Shown here: piece after piece, positions 45,401 through 57,800 of the stretch
How positions within the stretch are numbered: the first letter of the stretch is position 1
Layout: every line of letters begins with the position of its first letter
From: Chamaea fasciata
Taxonomy: Eukaryota; Chordata; Aves; Passeriformes; Sylviidae
NCBI GenBank assembly: GCA_029207755.1
Contig: JARCOQ010000011.1
Location: forward strand, 22,471,212 to 22,535,211
Reading direction: 5' to 3'
DNA length: 64,000 nt
The notes under the pieces: model-generated
What the model saw: the letters and a program-made list of their open reading frames with translations, nothing else
Databases searched by the model: none
Told to the model about the DNA's origin: nothing
Made by a program: the position numbers and the translations under genes

Positions 45401-47359
45401 GCTAAAAGATTTGTTTCAAAACCTGCCAGTGGCAGAAATGGCTTTTTTCTTTTCCTCTTCTTCTTCTTATTTTTTTTTTTTCCTTCCTAGTGGAATCATA
45501 TTTTATTTAGATTTGGATTTTTTTTTTTTACTTTTAAATGAAGCAATAAAACCTTTAAATGTTTTCTCCTGCATCCTCGTTTCTCCTGAGCTGCTGCTCT
45601 GAGTGATGGAGCCAAGCCCGAGCCTCACACTTTGAATAATGCATTAATTCCTCTGCAAGATGTGCAAGGCTGGAGACTCATTTTTGTCAGGATTCTGCTT
45701 CTGGTTACTTTGAACAGAAACTTTTTTGTTCCAGCTGAATGTCGGGGGAAAATTCTTGGATGTTCCTGTGCAATGCACAATTTATGCAGTGGAAAAGGTG
45801 CTCCACTGGAGCTTCCCACCTGGAATTTAAGGTTTGGGCTTGTTATTGTTGGGATTTCTCATTTTTCTGGAATTATTATCCATCCCTCAGACTGGCAAAA
45901 TGCTCTGTGAGCGGTGAAATGGAGGAAAGTGATAACAAAACCTCTCCTTTGCTGTTTGTTCCTTTTAAATTCAATGAAAACGTCCCTCAAAGGGGGCTAA
46001 ATGGCAAAAGCAAAGGGCCAGAGCTTCAAAATGGATTTTAAAAGGATTCCTCCAGCTTGTGTATGAAGTTTTTCTGCAGTTTGAAAGCTGAAGTGGCATC
46101 ATCTCCCTGAAATGAGATGTTGGCCTTGCTTCATGGAAAGGAAAATTGAAATCCCCAAAGGTCTCGGGACGCTGAGGTCCCCTGGAAAGGCTCTCACAGA
46201 AATGTCTCGGGCAGAGAATAAATTCCAGCTCAAATCTTTATTAGAAAAGTGAGGGTTTGGCCAAGGGTTAAATATTTTGTCTCTCTGGGTCAAATCTGCA
46301 TTTGATGAATCCTCCAGCCCTGAAAAGGGAGAGGTGCAGGGCAAATTAACAAATGCCACTGCTGGCTCTAATTCGAGCACTGTCACTGTTTTTTGATGGA
46401 TTCATTTTCCTTCCCCCGCTGTGATTGAGAAGTGTCCCTGCCTGGGGCTGGGGGAGCTGCAGGAAGGGCAGTGCTGAAGGTCAGCTGGCTCTGAGGAGTT
46501 TTATTTTCCTGCCACTTCTGCCTGCCAGGGTCAAGGCTCTTCTCCTTGCTCCTCGAAAATGTAGGAAGCAATTAAGATTGATTCATGCCATGAGCTATTC
46601 GAACTTATTTTGGGTTTGATTGTCTGGGTTCTTTCTAGCAGGAGGAAAAAAAAAAACCAACCAAATATTCTCCTGCTCAACCTCATCACTTGGTCTGGAA
46701 AAACTTCCAACATGCTGGACAAGCCTTTAGAAGAGTTGATTTATTTTTTTGTCTCTAAATCTTCAACTAAAAAACAAATATAGGAGGTATGTAATGCTAT
46801 TCAGGCAAATTATTGAATAAATATTTTGCCACTCAGCCAGTGGATATGTGCGAAGGCTGTTAAAATATTCCTGAAAGATGGCAAATTATTTCTCTATCAC
46901 CTGTATTTGGGGTTGTGGAAACCCATCCATTATTTCCTGACACAGCAAAATCCCAGGGAAACGCAGCCATGCCCTGACTGGCGCAACAGCCACTCGTTTG
47001 CACGTATAAATATGTGAAAAATAAGTGATGAAAAGCAAAAACTTCGAGAAAATCAACCAACACCGTGTTCCTCCTCCTCTGTCCAGTGTGGGATGTGATT
47101 TCCTTCTGACACCTTGGTATTCCAGAGGGAGTTTTGGAGCCAGAGGTTCTGCCTGAAGCTGGCTGATGTGGGATGATCCTGGAATTCCACACTGCCGTGG
47201 AATTCCGAAGGGGAGTGGGCTGAGAGGTGACCAGGGATTTTTCTTATGAGGGATCACTGAGGAGATCCAAATCTTTTTTTCCTTGTTTCAGGGAGAAATG
47301 GGGCTTTTGTTTTCAGGAATGTGTGACTTGGAGCTGGGGACATCCGGTTTTTTATTTTC
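42433..47359. other. Long unique stretch, no gene recognised
   Basis: Nearly 5 kb without a recognisable transposon or gene. It includes the CpG cluster at 43547-43612, entered separately. T and A runs lie near 43287, 44105, 45300-45322, 45470-45482, 45519-45530 and 46647-46656. Segments 43650-44000 and 44740-45200 have the balanced AT-rich texture of conserved non-coding DNA. No splice-flanked coding frame is convincing. Confidence 0.45.
43547..43612. promoter_or_regulatory. Short dense CpG cluster
   Basis: About 14 CpG dinucleotides in 66 bp, around tccgcgaccgtcgactccgg and gccgcgcgc, in otherwise CpG-poor DNA. It is too short for a standard CpG island. It could be a fragment of a hypomethylated regulatory element or a GC-rich simple patch. 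Confidence 0.4.
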
Positions 47360-47459
47360 TTCTTGCCCTTTCTTGCCCTTTCTTTCTCTTTCTTTCTCTT
47401 TCTTGCCCCTTTCTTGCTCCTTTCTTGCCCTTTCCCCCCTTCCCCTTTACCCCCTTCCT
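47360..47459. repeat. Pyrimidine-rich tandem repeat
   Basis: A run of ctttcttgcc-like 10-mers mixed with ctttctttct units, almost all pyrimidine on the plus strand. Confidence 0.9.
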
Positions 47460-50218
47460 ACTTGTTAGTGCTCTTTTCAAAAAATATCACCCGATTCCTT
47501 CCATCCAATCCTTCATTTCCCCTTCCCCATTTTTCCCTGCCTCACTTTGGTTCCTGTCTAAAACACCCAAGTGGCAGCAGATGGTTTTTTTTCCCCCTGA
47601 ACCTGGCATTTGGAATAACCAGGAGCTGTTTTCCCCGGGCTGAGTCTACCTAAGCCCAGCTTTTGGGACAGGCAGGAGCAGAAGGCTCTGGAATTCTCGG
47701 CGAGCTGGGATTGCAAAACTGCCTTCAGTGGGTGCAATCCCAGCCGCGAAATTCCCGATTTTCTTGGATGAGGTTTGGGAGAACCCAGCTGCTCCTGCAG
47801 CCAGAGCACGGAGTCAGCTTGGAAAGTTTTTCCTCTCTTTTTTTTTTCCTTCAAAACAACTCAAATCGGGAAGGTGCAGCCCTGGAGAGGAGGGAATGAT
47901 GCTGGAGGCTGTGCAGGACGTTCCCTTGATGTCGGGTGCTCGGAGCTATCCCGCTTTTCCAGCTGCTTCCCAGATCCCTGCCGGTCATGGGCTGATTTTT
48001 CCAAGCTCCGTGAGCCTCCACGGTGGGATTTGGAGGGATGAGTAGGGTTTGGAGCACGATGGGATGCGCGCTCCCCAAAGCGGGATGGGGAAGCTGCGCC
48101 TTTGAAGTGCGAAGAGGGTGAAATCCTCCCTGTGTCGGGAGCTCCGCAGAGCCCTGTGTACCGTGGAAATCCCTGTTAAACCATCAAAGCCAGGCGAAAG
48201 CCGAGCTCAGGTGAACGGGAGCCTCGTGCCTGCGGGTAAACCTGGCCCCGGCCGGTTATTTTCGGGAAGGAAGCTGTTTAAACTGGAAAACACGACGTTT
48301 AGTCGGGATAAAACCAGGGATCCGTTACTCAGGTGTACAAGTCGGGACTCAAATCCATCCTTTAGCAGGGATTTTACGGACCTGGAGAGGGCCGGGGCAG
48401 TGGCTGAGCAGTTTTCTCTAATGCTTTATTGAAGATTTTATGATCAAACTGGGCTTGATTGTGCCTCGCAGTGGGGAGGGCACATCCTGATCCCGCTTTT
48501 GCTGGAAACTTGGCAAATACAAAATTCATTAACAAGCAGGAGAGGGGAGGAAAGGAGAAAAGCCAAAAGGTGAATTAACCTCGGGTTGAGGCAGCCTCAG
48601 CCGCTGGAAGCTCTCGAGGTCTTCAGCCCCTTTTGGGGTCTCCTGTGACCTCCCAGCTTCTCCCAGGTAAAGGTTTCCAAAGCTTCTTTCTCAGCTGTTT
48701 TTCAGCAGCTCGTCTATTCCATTCAATCTTTCTCCTACAAATAATTTCCCAGTCTTTCTGTCAAGAATTTGAGGGAATTATTCATCATAACACTGAGTCT
48801 CTTCGCCAATTAATGGGTTTATTAGCTGTTATTAATCAAGTGTTGTTTACTGCTCTCTTCGTAAAGGCCATTTTATATTTTCACCAGTTCTTCACACCCG
48901 GCTTGTTGTACCCCCAGTTGTGTTTATATTTCATAGGAGACCAAAAGAGATTCACAAGCAAAATAATCTCTGGATTTTTTTTTTTTTTAATGACAAGTGC
49001 TGTTTCTTTACATGGAAAATTTAATGAAAATGCAGAATTTTGAGACAGAGTGGATTTTTTCCCCCTTTGCTCACAGTTTCCATGGAATTGCAGAGCAAAC
49101 ATGGCAAGATGAGGAGATTTTAAGCACAACCCAAGGTGGTTTACAGCCTCACCCTGTCTCGAGGCACAGCATGCATCTTTCCCTGCTCCCTTGGGAATGA
49201 CACCACCAACATCTCACTGGGGGAAAACAGATCCCAGGGAAGGACCAAGGAGCTGAGAAAGCAGCACCTGCTCCAAACTCAAAAACTCCTCAGCTCATTG
49301 CACTCCTAAGAATATTCTTAAAGCACCTTCTGCTTTTCCTCACCCATGAAATTACTTCTGCATAACCAGCTCTGACTGCCCTGTCCAGTATCCATCTTTT
49401 CCCCAGTGGCTCCAGTGCATCCTTGGAATGCCAACAACCTTTTTATTGCTGCTGTGTCAGCCAATAGAAAAAAAAAAAAAAAAAGCATCCTATATCTGCA
49501 CAGGGAAGATCTTTTCTGGGGACGTGCAGAGCCACCTGTGCATATTAAACAGCCTAATATCGGTTATTGAATTGCAGGGGAAAATGAGATTTGGTTGAAA
49601 AGGGGCTTTGCTTTCCCCCCTCTCCTGGTTTGGCAGGTGAGATGTGGCCCTGGACACCTCAAGGAGACAGTGCTGAGCTTGTCACGAAGTTCTGAAGCTG
49701 CATTTGCTGTGATCACTGATAAATTAATTAAGCTTCTTTTAAACGCGATGGAAGCGGCCTATTTATAGCTGAGAGCGTATTTACCAGCCTCGGAGGGAAA
49801 CTGCAATTACATTTTCAGTTTAAAAATGTCGTTGTCTGCGCTGACCTTTCCTTGCTTGTCTCCTGCCCTTCAAAGCAGAGCGAATTCCCGGGAAGCGCCG
49901 GGCTGGAAACTCGAGGAGGTTGTTGTCACTTTGGAGGGCACTGAGGCAGCTCTCCCAGGGAGCTCCGAGGATGCTGCTTTTCCTTCCAAACTCATCCCTG
50001 CAGGGTTTGGGAAGCGCCTCATGATTCAGGCTGGGATGGAGAAGCTGGAGGATGGGGAGAAAGTGCAGGGATCGCCCAGCCCTGGCACTCTGCCCCAAAA
50101 TCCTCTTCATCTCCATGTGCCGTGGGGTGCGGTGGGAATTTTTGGAATTTCTGGCTGTGAAAACCTCTCCTGCTGGTGTGGGAAGAGCCACCCTGCAAGC
50201 AACAGATTCCAGAGGCAA
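47460..50218. other. Non-genic stretch, partly CpG-richer
   Basis: No gene accepted. The part 47690-48400 has more CpG than average and a 104-codon plus-strand frame (48118-48432) without a recognisable domain. T11 lies at about 48978-48988 and A18 at about 49468-49485. The part 49480-49830 is unique and AT-rich and holds a perfect MEF2 core. Confidence 0.45.
49759..49768. promoter_or_regulatory. MEF2-type site
   Basis: CTATTTATAG is a perfect match to the MEF2 consensus YTAWWWWTAR. It lies in a repeat-free AT-rich segment. Occupancy is unknown. Confidence 0.35.
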
Positions 50219-50358
50219 CCACAGGATCCTAGGGTTGGAAGAGACCTTGAAGATCTCAATCCAGACACATCTTCCAGTATCCCAGGCTGCTCCAAGCCCC
50301 ATCCTTGGACACTTCCAGGGATCCAGGGGGAGCCACAGCTTCTCTGTGCCACTGAATG
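50219..50358 (-). mobile_element. CR1 LINE 3' fragment
   Basis: The plus strand reads cacaggatcctagggttgga, agagaccttgaagatctcaa, ggctgctccaagccccatcc, cacttccagggatccagggg and agccacagcttctctg. This is an inverted CR1 with an internal deletion compared with other copies here. Confidence 0.88.
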
Positions 50359-50887
50359 AGCCAAAGCATCTTAAATTCCTTAATGAAAGGATATATTTCT
50401 TATCCCACGTGCTCCAATTCCATTTCACTCATCTCCCACTGTCCTGTGCAGCCCCCAGAGCTGATACACATTTATTTTTAAAGCTGTATATTGGTTCTTT
50501 TTTTCTGACAAGGAGCAGGAATTACAGGTGATGCCCTTCTTAATGAAAGATCCTTTATAATTTTTTTTTTTTTACAAAAGCTCCTTTGATTTTCTTTTTA
50601 AACTAAGATTCCCCCAACTTCCTGCTGCCCGTTCATATTTCAGAAGACGAGCGATGCAGATTTTTTAAGTCTGTAACAACGAACACCGTTCCAAAGCAGT
50701 TTAAAAATCCTCTTGAGGAAAAGCACCTCCCAGGCCCAGATGGCTCCTGTGTTTATTGTCATTACAGTGGTGTTTGCTACAGGAGAACGAGTTTCCTCTG
50801 GGGGAATGAAACCCCACACGGTGACACCAGGACAGATGCCTGGAACTCCGTGTCCAGGACATTTATCCACTGGACAAAAGCTCCATG
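50359..50887. other. Non-genic spacer
   Basis: Unique sequence between CR1 and a solo LTR. No gene seen. T13 lies at about 50561-50573. Confidence 0.5.
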
Positions 50888-51356
50888 TGATGCCTTGAGT
50901 TTGATCTCCCATGGATTTCAGGTTCTGTGCTGCCCAGGGGTGCAGCTCTGAGCTCACAGTCAGTGTCACTCAGCTCTGCACACAGCAGGGACACAAAACA
51001 AATCCTTCTCCTGCTGCACACCAAGGACAATGTTCAGGCCCCAAAGCACAAACAAGGGTGGGCTGGAGGGAGGAACAAGAAGGATGGGACCTCACAGCCT
51101 GGAGCTGGGATTGGACAATTAAACCCTAAAATGCAAATGGACCAAAACTTATAAAAGTTTGAGGCCTAGTGACTGGTCAGCCATTTTGTGACCATTTTGT
51201 GTCCATTCTGTGTCCATTTTGGGTCCACCCTGGGTTTAGCCCTGGCCAGGCTCTTGTCCTGCCCAAGGTGGATCCCTAAAGGCCTTTCAATAAATCTCTA
51301 CTTTATTCTCCAGCTCTGTCCAGTCTCTGTTCCAGCTCAGCCTTCCCAAGGCCTCA
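50888..51356 (+). mobile_element. Solo LTR, plus strand
   Basis: Plus-strand member of the family at 8015-8459. It starts tgatgccttgag and ends cccaaggcctca, where the usual aaggcatca has one change. Octamer ATGCAAAT lies at 51131-51138, TATAAAAG at 51150-51157 and AATAAA at 51290-51295. Between the TATA box and poly(A) signal are about four copies of a 10-bp ccattttgtg-like repeat. Target-site duplications are unclear: catg precedes the left end, and catg also overlaps the right end. There is no internal retroviral sequence nearby. Confidence 0.9.
51131..51157 (+). promoter_or_regulatory. LTR core promoter: octamer plus TATA box
   Basis: Perfect octamer ATGCAAAT, 11 bases, then TATAAAAG. 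Same layout as in the other two copies. Confidence 0.6.
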
Positions 51357-53699
51357 TGTGGAGCCTGTGGACAAGGAATGATGGACGTGTCTGCCCAGAC
51401 CTTGTGCTCCCCCAACAGCCCGTGGTGACACGTGGGGAGGGATGTTTGGGATTTTGTCAGCCTGAAATGTCAGCAGGCAGGTGACGTCTGCTCCAAACAA
51501 AGAGCCAAACCACACCCAGCCTCTCCTTGCTGTAGGATCCACGTGGGAATAAAAACCAATAGAGAAATCAGTGATATTCAAATGCCAATCAACAATATTT
51601 AAGTTTTAAGCTGTGCCTTAATGAGGTTTGTGTGAGGGGAGGGAGAAGGAGCGACGCGTGGCCTGACAAGTCGCTGTCACCTCTGAGCTGGTGCCACTTC
51701 AGATGTCAAATTTCAAACCAGGGGAAGGAAAACTGGACATGCTGAAAGGTGAAGGACAGCGACTGCGGTGCAGTTCTCTGGTTCCTCTTTTCCCTCCTGG
51801 GCCTGGCTGTGCTGTGCTCTGCTGCATTCCCACCGTTCCCTAGACAGAAATGGGATTTTGCGCAGCTGTTACTCCAAATAAAGCTGCTTTTTGCACTTTC
51901 CAACGCTGAACTCCAAGGAGCAAACACACGGCCTGGCGGGTGTTTTGATAATGAATTTAGAATTCTTTTCTTTTTTAAGAATAAGATTTAATTTTCCCAG
52001 CTCTGTTTGTTTCAGAATTCTGTCACCTTTTGGAGGTTCCTGCTTCTCCAAGGTCATTAATCCACCCGACTTCTCCAGGCTTTGCCTCATCTTTTATAGG
52101 CTCTACTTGAGTTTAGCACTTTAATGTCACCTGTGATAATCCATTTAATGACCCCGCAAGGAACAGCTCAGAGGGGGAAGGTTGTCTTCCAACATTCAAA
52201 TCTTAATTTTGAGGTATTTTGGATGCTGAAACGACATCAGAGACTCCACTCCTCTCTCAGCTGATGGATTTGGTGGAAATCTGCACCTCTATATTTCACT
52301 GCACATCCTGAATGTGACGCAGAGTCCCTGCAGTTGTGTCATCGCTTTGAGCTGATAAACTTTTCCTCCACCAACATTTTCTATTACGATTTACTATTAT
52401 GAAATTATGATTTGGTTACTTTTAATGAGAAAAAAAAATATTAACTACTGGATTTATGTCAGCAGAAATGTGCTAATATTTGGATTAACGCTGAATTGAA
52501 AATCTCAGTGCATCTTATTTTACTGAAGCCTTTTGGATTAGGAATTATTACTCATTTCTTCAAGTGTTTTTTATTTTTTTTCTTCGAATTTTGTCCACTA
52601 GCTAATTAACACTTACTACAAGTTTGGTGGAATGAAATATTTCATAGCTGGATTTCATTAGGCAGAACAATAAAAGGAGCTTTTCCTTATGAAGGCATTG
52701 TGATGAACCTTGTGTCAAGGTGGAGGTTTCATTTCTTCAAAAGCCTTTCCTGAGGCAAAAAATTCCCAAATTAATCCTGTCAACTTGTAATAATCTAAAT
52801 ACTGGCCAGGCAGCACGCAGTTTGCTCTGCATTTCTCCTGGCGCTAATGAGAAAATCAGATTTTTGTCTAAACAAACAAAAAAACAGAGCTGTGTGTAAG
52901 CAGGTTCTGAGTGCTGAGACATCTTTCCAGCTGAAACAGCTCTGAAATCCTGCATCTTTTTTGTGCCACTTGAGGAGATTTTGCAAAACCAAATTTATGA
53001 ACACATGGCCAAGGTTTGAAGTGCTTTTGAAGCACAATTTTGTAGCTAATGTCACTTTCCAGTGACAATGGGGACAGTTATTGTGATGGTTGCATCTCTA
53101 AAAGTTGGAAATTTGGGACAGAGGGTGTTGGCAAGGAGCATCTCTGCCTGCTCCAAATGGGAATGTTGGAGCTGTTTCCAAGGGAAGGAAAACAGGGATT
53201 CGGGGTAAAAAGAAATCCAGAGACAAAGTGAAAATTCAGCAGTAAAAGAAATGATTCCTCTCAGAGGCTCAGTTTGGGTTTCCCCTGCTCTTAAATTGTG
53301 GCTAAAAGTAAATTTTACTCTTCTGCCAACGGATGTTGAATTTCTGAACCCACATTCTGTGATTGTGAACCAGAATGTATCAAATAAATCCTTTTTCTTT
53401 AGGTTAGAGGAAACCCAGATTTTGGCATTATGTGTTTTCAGAATGAGAGCGCATCGCCAGTCACATCTGGCAATATCCTTTGTGTTGCTTCTTCCAGGGA
53501 TTCCTCTGAGGGACCAGGAAATGGGAATGTGCCTTCAGGATAGAAAAGGGGGGTGGGAAGACTCATCTTTATCCCATAAAGTATGGTCAGTTCCTTCCAG
53601 ATGTAAAATTCCAGATGTGGCCTTAGAATCCAGGAGTTGGTACTGGGATGCCTGATAGTCGCACCTCCAGCAAGGAATAATCCAGCAAAATGTCTGAGG
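51357..53699. other. Non-genic stretch
   Basis: No gene seen. The parts 52040-52160 and 52370-52640 are unique and AT-rich. Short frames lack recognisable domains. Confidence 0.5.
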
Positions 53700-53842
53700 A
53701 ATCATGGAATGGTTTGGGTTGGAACCCCAAAGCTCATCCCAGTCCACCTCCACCATCCCAGGCTGCTCCAAGCCCCAGTGTCCAACCCGGCCTTGGATAC
53801 TTCCAGCAAATCCAGGGGCAGCCACAGCTTCTCTGGACAATG
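53700..53842 (-). mobile_element. CR1 LINE 3' fragment
   Basis: The plus strand reads aatcatggaatggtttgggt, then caccatcccaggctgctcc, cggccttggatacttccagc and ggggcagccacagcttctct. This is an inverted CR1 with a short internal deletion. Confidence 0.9.
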
Positions 53843-56531
53843 ATGGTGAGAGGTTGATGAACAGATTTTTTTAAAGGGATTGGATCAGGGAAGGATCCCA
53901 AAGGAAGGGTTGGTTTTATTTCGGTTGACTTAAAAATATTTTGGTGTGAGCCCTAAACTCCTCCTCGAAGAAAGGAGCTGGTTGGGTTCTCCTTTGTGGT
54001 GGTTGAATGTTAAATTCCACTTTTCTTTCACAGATGTTATGCTAAAATAATAAACAGAAAGATTTTGTTGAAGCTACGTGAGCAAACAGAATTTTTCAAA
54101 GCAATTTTTGAATGAGGCCTGACATCCAAAGCGACTCCTCTAAAATATTTCATATCATTTTGGTGCTCTGACTGAAATTCTTGCAAAGCAACCTTTTTTG
54201 TGGCTGCTCTTTCTGAGCAGTAACTAATTACGCTGAAAGGATTACTGCTGTCATTTTAAGAGCAGCAAAATGATGATAAACTACAAAAACGGGGAGAGAG
54301 TTCGTGATTTGCAGTCTCAGAAGAGCAAATGGAATTAATTTGAAATAACTCTTTACATTGCTACAGTCCAAAGTGGGCAGGATGTGCTATTTCCACCGGA
54401 GCTGCAGGCTTTATTTGGTTTGTTGCTTGATTTGCTCTCGCTCTGATTGAATTTGAACGTGGCTGTGCCTCTTCCATGAGTAAATATTGCTCAGCAGAAG
54501 ACCCACAGATGGTGGTTCCGTGTTAAAGGCTGGAAGATGTCGCTGTGTGGGTCTCAGGAAGGTTTCTAAGGGAAATAAAAGGGGATTTTTAAGGGATTCA
54601 AGGTGTTTTTCCGTGCTCAGTTTGAATTACAGGGTCCTTCGTCAGCTCTTTGTGTGTGGTTTGAATGCTCTGCAGGGCCAAGTCCTTTGTGGGCCTGGAC
54701 TATTCCCAAGCCCAGTCTCTGCTGTTGTATTCCTCACTCTTTCCTGAGGAAAATCAGTGTAGGTGGTGCTTTTGGACTTGGAGCCTGCCCTGGTTTGGTT
54801 CTGATGACGATTTTTGGTGGGGCAGGAACTAGAGATTGTTTCCATGGCAGGGACCAGATGGATTTGGGATTGGGGCCACCCTTGAGTTGTGGCCCTCAAC
54901 CTTCTCAAGAGGAGGATGTTTGCTGTAGCCAGAAAAGAGGGATTTTGTCTTCCAAAACCCTCCACAATTAAAGTTAGAGGAATTCTCCGTGCTGTGCTGG
55001 ACTTGTGTAACTGATGGGTTTGGGGATCTGATGGCTGCAGATGGGTTTGGTGCAGGCTCAGAAATGAATTTGAGGGTTATTCCAGCAGCTCCAGCAGGTG
55101 TGGCGATGTGCAACCTGCTTACCTGGAGGTTTTTGATTTTAATTCACGCCTTCCTGAACAAATCACACCAGCTTTTGAAGGAAAGACCTTGAGAGCTTGT
55201 GAGGGGAATTAGGAGAAGATGAAAGAGGCAGCGTGGGGGTGTTGAGATGGAGATGAACTGCAGGGCACTTCTCTAATTAGTTTAAGGTTTTAATTTTTTT
55301 TTCCTGTTTATGAACTTTTAATATAAATCTGTGGCAACATCTGAGGGTCTTCATGGGATTTTCAGCTTCCTCCCCACCCTCTTTATATTTTTTTAGGTCA
55401 AAAGGGCACTTTTGCTCTATTTGGAACAATGGCTTGGTGTTAGAATAAAAAGGGATCATCATAAGGATAAATATCTTGCTTAAAACTTGTTCAGAGAGAT
55501 CATTCCCAGCATTTTCTCAGGACATTGGAGTTTGAATTGCCAACTCTCCTCTGAAATATTGTTTCCTGGTCAAATGTGCCCTGAAGGACAATGAATTTTT
55601 CATTGGGTTCTAAATGTTGGGTTTTTTCTCCAGTTTAAAACCATTGCCTGATCCCCAAACTGTGCATCTTGTTGGACTGAGTCATGCATAAAAATGCATT
55701 TTTAGCTGCATTTGCTTCACTAAATGCATTTCCTTCCTCTCTTGCCAAAAGCTGATGTGCAGACCTGTGCTAAACGGTTTTTTTCCAGGCAATAGAAACT
55801 GTGTGATTATGCATAATTGTGATTAAAACCCATTATGTTAATATAATGGGTGCAAAGCCACCGGTTGGATTTGAGGAACCTGAAGGGGGGGAAAAAATCC
55901 AGTTTAAAGAATTGTGGCAGCAGCTTGTTTGCGTGCAAGAACCTCATCAAAAACATTGCAGCTAATTACACCCTGTTTGGGGAGACTTGTACACTGGGAT
56001 TGGAAAACTGTTAAACACTGGGGTGGTTTTATTGTGTATTTGTCGCGTTAGAAATGGAAAAAATTGTTCATTTTGGTGTTTCCAAATGGATCAGGTTGTC
56101 CCTGCTAAGATAACGCCCATGGAACGGGACCTCGTCACGGGATGATGGCCCTGCTCCAGGCGCTGTGGAGGGAAAGCTGGGACATTTATCAGAAATAAGC
56201 ACCCAGGTGAAGTAGAGATGAAGTTTATTTCCAAAGCCAGGAGGTTTTTATCCTGTCCAAACTCTCTATAGGATGCTTTTTCCATATTTTTCCTGCATCT
56301 ACACCAAGTGAGTGACGGGAAGCGTTCTGACATTTTGCTTTGATGGTGCTGCAGGTTTTTGTGTTGCTGAAAAGCTGTGCCCTGGTTGGATCCGAGAAGA
56401 GATTCGCCTTTTAGGAATGGAAGATGCAACCGTTTCTTGAGAAATCTGGGAATCACACCAAGATTCCTGCTTGTGTGCAACAGGTATTCAATTTTCCATG
56501 CAGGGGGGAACGGGTTCCCACAGAGAGAGGG
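53843..56531. other. Unique stretch with a POU and homeobox-rich part
   Basis: No gene seen. The part 55670-55860 contains repeated ATGCAT, TGCATTT and ATGCATAAT cores and a perfect 9-bp-arm palindrome (55828-55851). The rest is unremarkable unique DNA. Confidence 0.45.
55828..55851. repeat. Perfect inverted repeat, 9-bp arms
   Basis: Arms ACCCATTAT and ATAATGGGT surround a 6-bp GTTAAT centre. The arms hold ATTA homeodomain cores. Confidence 0.8.
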
Positions 56532-56700
56532 CGGGGTTGGATGGGGTTTTGGGATGAAATTCCACCCTGTGAGGGTGATGAGGGCTGGAATGGAATTCCC
56601 AGAGAAGCCGTGGCTTCCCCTGGATCCCTGGAAGTGTCCAAAACCAGGTTGGACGGGGCTTGGAGCAACCTGGGATAAAGTTACCCCTGCCCGCGGCAAA
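56532..56700 (+). mobile_element. CR1 LINE 3' fragment
   Basis: The order gatgaaattccaccctgtga, gggtgatgagggctggaatg, ggaattcccagagaagccgt, cctggatccctggaagtgtc and ggacggggcttggagcaacc is a plus-strand CR1. The final tail is missing. Confidence 0.9.
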
Positions 56701-57409
56701 CCTTCCAAGATTTATTCCACTTGTGATGGAGCTCTGAGAGTGGACGCAAAAACCCGTCAATGAGAGACACTCGAACATGAAATCTGAGCAAGGTGAGCTC
56801 CAGGAGAGGTTTTGCCGCTCCAGGGGTGCCAGCAGCCCTGGATGGAGGGGCCACCTCAAGGCCTGGCTCTGCTCCTTGACAAGTGATTCCCGTGGAGCAG
56901 CTGAGGGCACCCGGGAGTGAATTGAGGCTGGGATGCCCAACAGGAGCTTGCTGAAGTCATCTCGAGGATCACAGTTTGCTCCAGAGGGATCAGAGCCCAG
57001 CAGCTGAGAGGTTTTTGTCCTCTCTCTTTGATATTCATCTGCCAAGACTGGTGCAATAACGGGAAGAGGCTCCTTGACCCCAAACTCTGCCGCTGGCAGC
57101 ATCCTTGGGAGGAGAGGGGTGAAAAATTAGCATTTACATGAGGTTTCCTTATTCATGAATGCATCACCCGGCAATTCTGGGTAGATAAGTGGTGGTGAGT
57201 GTTTATCTGGCCAATGTACACGGCGAGAAGTTACAGATATTGCTGCTGGGAGGAAAAAAAAGTGTAGGAAAAACGCAGGAATTTTGGGATGTGTGAGCAG
57301 TGCTGCTTTTGGGAATAATTTTCAGCTCATCTGCTGCCCAGTTTGGGGAATATTGCCTGATGAACGCTGCAGCTCAGACCTCTGGCCCAAATCCACTCCC
57401 ATTTGTGGA
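56701..57409. other. Non-genic stretch
   Basis: No gene recognised. A minus-strand frame across it (56488-57102) runs through the adjacent CR1 and has no recognisable domain. Confidence 0.45.
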
Positions 57410-57800
57410 CAAAAGGTGAATCCAAGGGGTTTAATCTGGAGGAGAGCTGTGGGTTGGGGCGGCACTGGGGTGACCTCAGCTGGAATCCTGGGAGCCGTTT
57501 TGGGCACTGCAGTAGAAGAAAGAGATTAATTAAACTATTAGAGAGTGTCCAGAGGAGGTCAGTGAAGATGGTGAAGGGTCTGGAGGAGGAGAAGCAGGAT
57601 GAGGAGCAGCTGAGGGCATTTGGAATGTTCAGCTGGAGAGGAGGAGGAATCTCGTTGGGATCTGCAGCTTCCTCGTGAGGGGAAGAGCAGGGACAGGCAC
57701 TGATTTCTCCTCTGGAATGTCTGGAGCTGTGCCAGGGGAGGTTTAGGTTGAAAACCAAGGAAAGATTCTTCCCCCAGAGGTTCTTCAGGCACTGGAGCAG
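57410..57800 (+). mobile_element. CR1 LINE internal fragment
   Basis: The motifs gccgttttgggcactgcag, agagtgtccagaggaggtca, gaagatggtgaagggtctgg, gaggagcagctgagggcatt and gtgccaggggaggtttaggt match the region just upstream of the usual 3' fragments. Both the 5' part and the 3' tail are absent. Confidence 0.85.

Noticed and set aside
48118..48432. 104-codon frame in a CpG-richer patch
   Set aside because: It has no domain, acceptor or poly(A) context; a frame of this length is expected by chance.
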